DNA of 35,791 bases from Polaromonas sp. (GTDB lineage Bacteria; Pseudomonadota; Gammaproteobacteria; Burkholderiales; Burkholderiaceae_C). This document shows positions 32,301 to 35,791 of the stretch, piece after piece. The position numbers and the translations under genes were made by a program. The notes beneath the pieces were generated by a model that saw only the letters and a list, made by a program, of their open reading frames with translations, searched no databases and was not told where the DNA came from. The stretch is taken from positions 1 through 35,791 of the forward strand of contig JAJKJM010000073.1 of assembly GCA_021153985.1 (NCBI GenBank), read 5' to 3'. How positions within the stretch are numbered: the stretch's first letter is position 1; each line of letters begins with the position of its first letter.

Positions 32301-32397
32301 GGGCTTCGGAACACCGCAGGCGCATGACGAATGGACGACCTTGCGGCTGGCGCAGGGACGGGAGACCGTTCGCGTGGCCGAAGTCGATGTGCGCTGA
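29353..32397 (+). CDS. VIT / VWA-like / DUF2135 multidomain exported protein
   Basis: A 1014-aa secreted protein. Signal peptide about 1-36 (CFSVQALA then LSPMP). A VIT domain follows (about 50-175, ELRAASVEVDLFGDQAQTRV, KGQEIFEDIRRRRVDPGLLE). A VWA-like domain has a MIDAS motif DASAS (307-311) and VMVTDGLITDG. Then come a charged linker rich in Ala/Pro with MAAPALAAPVAAAAAPPAPA, a TPR-like helical region (about 725-860, LGLRVLSNLAEMNLENRQLL) and a C-terminal DUF2135/YfaP-type domain starting WDSDDTDIDMWVTDPNGEKA (about 902). AAAGGGG precedes ATG 29353. VIT-VWA pairs in animals bind matrix proteins; bacterial roles are unclear. This one probably sits in the periplasm or on the surface. Confidence 0.85.
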   Translation: MPNGFRVFHGFTALTITRFLQAAAAVCFSVQALALSPMPPPISTGKFAPPPDWRPPVIALNNASGQPIELRAASVEVDLFGDQAQTRVELRLFNPNPRMLEGELQFPLQEGQVVTGFALDVNGRLRDAAAVPKAKGQEIFEDIRRRRVDPGLLEATAGNQYKLRVYPIPAQGERRVVITINETLPRLPQQRDTGVLRVPLAFASAVGQLQVRVRAHGAARQDVQLIQTPADAQLSAGAAGTELFLQKDHWLAPHGPAGWLQLAVHRTGKPQIMVGESGGKPFFAAQMDFRDELVKRPAPSHIALVWDASASAAAQARVLPVLEAYFRKLDKAVKVSLLVMRNKPEPVRSFMVAPGRFGELADALRAEPFDGSSNFDNLPIPADADLTVMVTDGLITDGKKSINYLHIAPVMVINGAAAADTARLARLADRTGGALVDATLLTAEGGAQAMLMHGWRIERLASLSAEKLVTPTTSVRQGRISVAGELLDTQARIDIALLHPDGRKRTLTLDVNAKASAGRWPGQQWAQWRSVELAENAGLHSGELQRIAADHGIVGPNSSLIVLELASDYATYKLPAPPELADEVARISQQLMAQATHTRQAHIEAMVKQFDQKQRWWDKDFPKDAPKRAEPKAEVHGGIAAMGSMARAREQSDTRKDQAFVQGAPMAAPALAAPVAAAAAPPAPAARMADAENRQAKAASPAAPSPTIALQAWVPDAPYMKRLQDADKNQLYRVYLDERTAYLSSSSFYMDAAGVFFERGLPELGLRVLSNLAEMNLENRQLLRLYAYRLVQAKRNDLAIPVFERISELAPNEPQSWRDLGLALADDGQPQRAVNALWEVVSRPWNGRFAGVNMIALAELNAIAAQATAAGKTTDMAPLDLSRVDTRLRRNLPLALRVVMAWDSDDTDIDMWVTDPNGEKASYANRLTRQGGAMSPDATGGYGPEEFSLKTAKAGRYTVEAQFFGHRQQVLSGGTTVMVRVTTGFGTPQAHDEWTTLRLAQGRETVRVAEVDVR

Positions 32398-32486
32398 CTA
32401 ATCTCTGCAGCAAGATGTCCGGATGCATATAAAGGCTATACCGCTTTGCCGAAGGCGGCTTGTATGACAAGCGCCTAGAATCAATC

Positions 32487-32518
32487 ACCGGGCCCAAGCA
32501 ATTGCGCCCGGTTTTTTT
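32487..32518 (+). terminator. Intrinsic terminator between the VIT/VWA gene and guaC
   Basis: ACCGGGC (32487-32493) pairs with GCCCGGT (32506-32512), followed by seven T. It lies 90 bp after the VIT/VWA stop and about 100 bp before the guaC ATG. It could end the upstream transcript, or act as an attenuator in a guaC leader; a -10-like TAGAAT (32476-32481) just before the stem makes the second option worth testing. Confidence 0.75.
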
Positions 32519-32616
32519 GTCTTCGCCTTGCCTTGGTGCAAGTGCCTGCAAAACAAAAACCGGTCCAATCCAAGTGCCTTCTGTTCTTCAACAGTTTTTC
32601 AAAAGGCTTGGGAATC

Positions 32617-33594
32617 ATGGAAATCTTCGACTACGACAACATCCTGCTGCTGCCACGCAAATGCCGCGTGGAAAGCCGTTCAGAATGCGACGCCAGCGCC
32701 ACGCTGGGCGGGCGCAGCTTCCGCATACCGGTGGTGCCGGCCAACATGAAGACGGTGATCAATGAAGAGATCTGCGCCTGGATGGCGAAGAACGGCTACT
32801 TCTACGTGATGCACCGCTTTGACCTGGACAACGTCCAGTTCGTCAAAGACATGAAAGCGCTCGGCGCCTATGCCTCGATTTCGCTGGGTGTGAAAAAACC
32901 CGACTACGACACGGTGGACCGCCTGGCCGCCGAGGGCCTCGTTCCCGAATACATCACCATCGACATCGCGCACGGCCATGCCGACACGGTGCAAAAGATG
33001 ATCGCCTACCTGAAGCAAAAGCTGCCCGCGTCTTTCATCATCGCCGGCAACGTGGGCACGCCCGAAGCGGTGATTGACCTGGAGAACTGGGGCGCCGACG
33101 CGACCAAGGTCGGCATCGGCCCGGGCAAGGTTTGCATCACCAAAATGAAAACCGGCTTCGGCACCGGCGGCTGGCAGCTGTCGGCGCTCAAGTGGTGCGC
33201 GCGTGTGGCGACCAAGCCCATCATTGCCGACGGCGGCATCCGCGAGCACGGCGACATCGCCAAGTCAGTGCGCTTTGGCGCGACCATGGTGATGATCGGC
33301 TCCATGCTGGCCGGACTGGAAGAAAGCCCGGGCCAGACCGTCGAGGTGGACGGCAAGCGCTTCAAGGAATACTACGGCAGCGCCTCTGACTTCAACAAGG
33401 GCGAGTACAAACACGTTGAAGGCAAACGCATCCTGGAGCCCGTCAAGGGCACGCTGGCCGATACCCTGCGCGAGATGGAAGAAGATATCCAGAGCTCCAT
33501 CAGCTATGCCGGCGGCACCAAACTGCTGGACATCCGCAAGGTCAACTACGTCACGCTGGGCGGCGACAACGCAGGCGAACACCTGCTGATGTAA
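32617..33594 (+). CDS. guaC: GMP reductase (IMPDH/GMPR family, 325-aa type)
   Basis: NADPH-dependent conversion of GMP to IMP, part of purine salvage. The 325-aa length and sequence match the Bacillus-type GuaC (326 aa) rather than the longer E. coli type. Catalytic Cys173 lies in [17 protein letters not shown] (167-183), the phosphate-binding [20 protein letters not shown] follows, and [20 protein letters not shown] is the flap. No CBS domains, which separates it from IMP dehydrogenase. ATG 32617 is preceded by GGAA; a longer in-frame 5' extension is not family-like. It converges with the hydrolase gene at 33619, leaving 24 bp. Confidence 0.93.
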   Translation: MEIFDYDNILLLPRKCRVESRSECDASATLGGRSFRIPVVPANMKTVINEEICAWMAKNGYFYVMHRFDLDNVQFVKDMKALGAYASISLGVKKPDYDTVDRLAAEGLVPEYITIDIAHGHADTVQKMIAYLKQKLPASFIIAGNVGTPEAVIDLENWGADATKVGIGPGKVCITKMKTGFGTGGWQLSALKWCARVATKPIIADGGIREHGDIAKSVRFGATMVMIGSMLAGLEESPGQTVEVDGKRFKEYYGSASDFNKGEYKHVEGKRILEPVKGTLADTLREMEEDIQSSISYAGGTKLLDIRKVNYVTLGGDNAGEHLLM

Positions 33595-33618
33595 TGGAAT
33601 GAGCGCGGCGACCTGCGC

Positions 33619-34515
33619 CTATTCGTGTGCGGTCGAAAGGCCCAGCAAACCCAGCGCCAGCTGGTGCAGGCGATGGGTCGGCTCGGTCAGGGCCTCCAGC
33701 ACACTGAAGTGGTTGCGGCGCAAATGCGATTCACACACCGGTACCACGCGTGCGCCCCAGGCCTGCTGGATCAGCAGGTTCTGGCGCAGGAACTCTTCGC
33801 TTTCATCTGCGCCCGCCACGCTGTAGAGCGTCCCGCGCCGGGGGGCCGGCAACAGGGCCGGGCTGGCCTTTGCGACCTGCTCGGGCGTGAGCTTGAGCGA
33901 GTCCTTGACGAAAGGCGCGTGGCGCATCGGCTCCAGGTCGTACAGGCCTGAAATCGACAACGCGTTTTTGACCAGGTCCGCCGGCAGGTCACCCGCATAG
34001 TCCTGCCACCGGCACACCAGCAGCATCGCCGCCAGGTGGCCGCCGGCAGAGTGCCCGATCACCGTGATGCGGTTCGGGTCGCCGCCGTAGCGGGCGATAT
34101 GGCGCCAGGTCCAGGCCAGCGCCTTGACCATCTGCATCGTGATGTCGGGAATCGTCACGGCCGGGCACAAAGCGTAATTGGGCACCACCACGCAAGCGCC
34201 GGCTTCGGTGAACTCGGGTGCGACAAACGAGTGCTCGGACTTGTCGAGGCCGCGCCAGTAGCCGCCGTGAATGAAGACCAGCACGGGTGCACCCGCCTGG
34301 CCCGGTTTGCCGCTTGATGCGTTAAAGCCGTCGGCCGGAAACACATCCAGCATTTCGCCGGCACCGTTGCCGTAGGGAATATCAATCTGGCAGGGCTGGC
34401 GCTTGCGCACGGCTTGCGAGCTTTCTGCCCAGCGCGTGAAATACACCGGGTGGTCGGGCACCAGCGCGCGGTTGTTGTACATGCGGTCCAGCCAGGCGGG
34501 ATCGGGCGAGGTCAT
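33619..34515 (-). CDS. Alpha/beta hydrolase, kynurenine formamidase-like
   Basis: A 298-aa esterase-type hydrolase. The oxyanion motif HGGYW (83-87) and nucleophile elbow GHSAGGH (154-160, Ser156) are clear; the Asp in GADESEEF and His in RRNHFSVLE complete the triad. HGGYW with YGGDPNRITVIGHSAGG is typical of the arylformamidase/BD-FAE branch, so an N-formylkynurenine or small-ester substrate is likely, though the rest of the kynurenine pathway is not here. ATG 34515 follows AGGAG. It is divergent from the FCD-GntR gene across 177 bp with a palindrome, and is a plausible target of it. Confidence 0.85.
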   Translation of the reverse strand: MTSPDPAWLDRMYNNRALVPDHPVYFTRWAESSQAVRKRQPCQIDIPYGNGAGEMLDVFPADGFNASSGKPGQAGAPVLVFIHGGYWRGLDKSEHSFVAPEFTEAGACVVVPNYALCPAVTIPDITMQMVKALAWTWRHIARYGGDPNRITVIGHSAGGHLAAMLLVCRWQDYAGDLPADLVKNALSISGLYDLEPMRHAPFVKDSLKLTPEQVAKASPALLPAPRRGTLYSVAGADESEEFLRQNLLIQQAWGARVVPVCESHLRRNHFSVLEALTEPTHRLHQLALGLLGLSTAHE

Positions 34516-34661
34516 CGGGTTCTCCTGGGAAGTCAAAAAACGGGTGCGCCGGACAGAGCCGGCCGCAATGGTTGCCATCTTGGCACAGCCGGGCGAGCCT
34601 TCCGCCCGCGGACAGCCCGATCCGGGTAAACCCGAAATGCGTCGATAACGATTCAACGTAT

Positions 34662-34673
34662 TCTGTATACAGA
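34662..34673. promoter_or_regulatory. Palindrome TCTGTATACAGA, candidate GntR operator
   Basis: A perfect 12-bp palindrome, extended by flanking A/T to about 16 bp, located 19 bp upstream of the GntR ATG in a divergent intergenic region. FCD-type GntR operators are often TTGTATACAA-like palindromes, which this resembles. It could control both the regulator and the hydrolase. Confidence 0.6.
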
Positions 34674-34692
34674 GTTTCTTGCATCATCACCC

Positions 34693-35379
34693 ATGACCCC
34701 CCAGCTCGTCAAAATCGAATCCACCCCCGACCTGGTCGACCAGGTCTACCGCAGCCTGCTTGATGCCATCAGCGACGGCTCACTCGCGCCGGGCGCGCGC
34801 ATCATGCAGGAAGACCTTGCGGCGCAACTGGCGGTGTCGCGCCAGCCGGTGCTGCAGGCCCTGCGCCTCTTGAAGAAAGACGGCTTTGTGCTGGACGCGC
34901 CGGGCCGCGGCGTACTGGTTGCACCACTGGACGTGGCCTGGCTGGTGCAGATTTACCAGGTGCGCAGCGCGCTGGACGCATTGGCCGCCCGGCTGGCCGC
35001 GCAAGGCCGTAGCCGCCTTGACCCGCAACTGATCCGCCAGGGGCGCAAGGCCGCGCGTGGTCATGACGTCAAGGCCATGATGGCCGCCGACGCGCAATTT
35101 CACGCGGCCATTTACGCGGCCTCGGGCAACCCGCTGATCGCCCAGAGTGCGCAGTTGCACTGGCACCACATCCGCCGCGCCATGGGCGCCGTGCTGCAGG
35201 TGTCGACCATGCGCGAATCAATCTGGGACGAACATGAAGCGATTGCAGTCGCCATCGCCGCCGGCGACGCCGAGAAAGCCGAAGCGCTGATCCGCGAACA
35301 CGGCGAAGAAGCCGGCCACAACCTGGCCAAACTGCTGTCCAGCGCGCTTGGCCAGCCTGCAGCGTCCACAGCCCCTTGA
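34693..35379 (+). CDS. GntR-family regulator, FCD (FadR C-terminal) type
   Basis: A 228-aa regulator with an N-terminal winged helix (10-78, QEDLAAQLAVSRQPVLQALR) and an all-helical FCD ligand domain (85-215). The metal/carboxylate-binding residues of FCD are present: Asp133 and His137 in DAQFHAAIY, His181 in DEHEAI and His203 in REHGEE. Such regulators respond to organic acids. The phytanoyl-CoA dioxygenase-like gene 32 bp downstream is likely co-transcribed, and the divergent hydrolase may share control. An adjacent palindrome is the probable operator. Confidence 0.9.
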   Translation: MTPQLVKIESTPDLVDQVYRSLLDAISDGSLAPGARIMQEDLAAQLAVSRQPVLQALRLLKKDGFVLDAPGRGVLVAPLDVAWLVQIYQVRSALDALAARLAAQGRSRLDPQLIRQGRKAARGHDVKAMMAADAQFHAAIYAASGNPLIAQSAQLHWHHIRRAMGAVLQVSTMRESIWDEHEAIAVAIAAGDAEKAEALIREHGEEAGHNLAKLLSSALGQPAASTAP

Positions 35380-35411
35380 ATCCTCTCGAACACCCACACA
35401 GGAGACATGCG

Positions 35412-35791
35412 ATGAGACTGACCCCCGAGCAACTTGCGCAATTCGACCGCGACGGTTATTTGTTTTTCCCGGGCCTCTTTACGCCGGAAGAAACCCGCAC
35501 CCTCAACGAGGCCGTGCCTGAGCTTTACAGCCGGCGCGAGGACTACAACGTGCGCGAAAAAGGCAAGGACGCGGTGCGCACCAACTTCGCCGCGCACATG
35601 TACAGCGAGCCCTTTGCACGGCTGGCGCGGCACCCGCGCATGATCGAGCCGGTAGAAGACCTGCTGGGCGAAAAGCTCTACATGCACCAGTTCAAGATCA
35701 ACGGCAAGATGGCCTTTGAAGGCGACGTGTGGCAGTGGCACCAGGACTACGGCACCTGGCTGAACGACGACATGATGCCGACCGAGCGCGC
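35412..35791 (+). CDS. Phytanoyl-CoA dioxygenase (PhyH)-family protein, cut by window edge
   Basis: Fe(II)/2-oxoglutarate-dependent oxygenase, N-terminal 126 residues visible. MRLTPEQLAQFDRDGYLFFP is the classic PhyH opening. The first metal motif HxD is at WQWHQDYGTW (His110, Asp112); KINGKMAFEG before it is also typical. The distal His and Arg that bind iron and 2-oxoglutarate lie outside the window. AGGAG is 7 bases before ATG 35412. It follows the GntR gene directly. Family members hydroxylate acyl-CoAs, ectoine or natural products; the substrate is open. Confidence 0.88.
   Translation, partial: MRLTPEQLAQFDRDGYLFFPGLFTPEETRTLNEAVPELYSRREDYNVREKGKDAVRTNFAAHMYSEPFARLARHPRMIEPVEDLLGEKLYMHQFKINGKMAFEGDVWQWHQDYGTWLNDDMMPTER

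Overview
The window is GC-rich, densely coded DNA that reads as a chromosome segment of a Burkholderiales bacterium of the family Comamonadaceae, most like Polaromonas or Rhodoferax. That placement is inference from gene order (xseB-ispA-dxs; polA / DUF2782 / thrB / BPSS1780-type protein), protein flavour and lineage-type intergenic repeats. No search was run. There is no rRNA, tRNA, CRISPR array, transposase or phage gene.

Layout. 1-1859 (minus): xseB, ispA and the 5' part of dxs, an isoprenoid-precursor operon. 2170-5193 (plus): a Rieske oxygenase alpha subunit, an EamA exporter and an SseA-type sulfurtransferase, closed by a bidirectional terminator. 5324-8919 (minus): accessory small-gene territory with two low-complexity lipoproteins sharing one N-terminus, a 61-aa protein, a class A flavin monooxygenase, and a tightly packed trio of tiny genes including an unlisted 33-codon proline-rich ORF. 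9090-11617 (minus): a hipBA-type pair and a ZIP metal transporter whose start codon lies inside a dispersed repeat. 11950-14925 (minus): exported dienelactone hydrolase, exported FAH-fold protein and an AraC regulator.

15010-18687 (plus) is the most intriguing block. A GbsR/MarR-like regulator sits behind a perfect palindrome over its own -35 box. A near-identical palindrome precedes an operon of a DCC-family (DUF393) protein, a three-TM protein, a SAM methyltransferase and a TM-SRPBCC fusion. This looks like a self-contained regulated membrane-associated pathway of unknown substrate.

18734-22233 (minus): polA with a coupled membrane protein. Between polA and the divergent DUF2782 gene lies a 148-bp MITE-like element. 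22542-25601 (plus): DUF2782, thrB, BPSS1780-type membrane protein, Tat-exported FecR-domain protein. 25641-28525 (minus): small membrane protein and a UvrD-type helicase. 28547-33594 (plus): secreted CxxC protein, a large VIT/VWA/DUF2135 surface protein, guaC. 33619-35791: a kynurenine-formamidase-like hydrolase divergent from an FCD-type GntR regulator followed by a truncated phytanoyl-CoA dioxygenase-like gene.

Three copies of a 48-bp repeat (3306, 6236, 11604) tie the accessory regions together.
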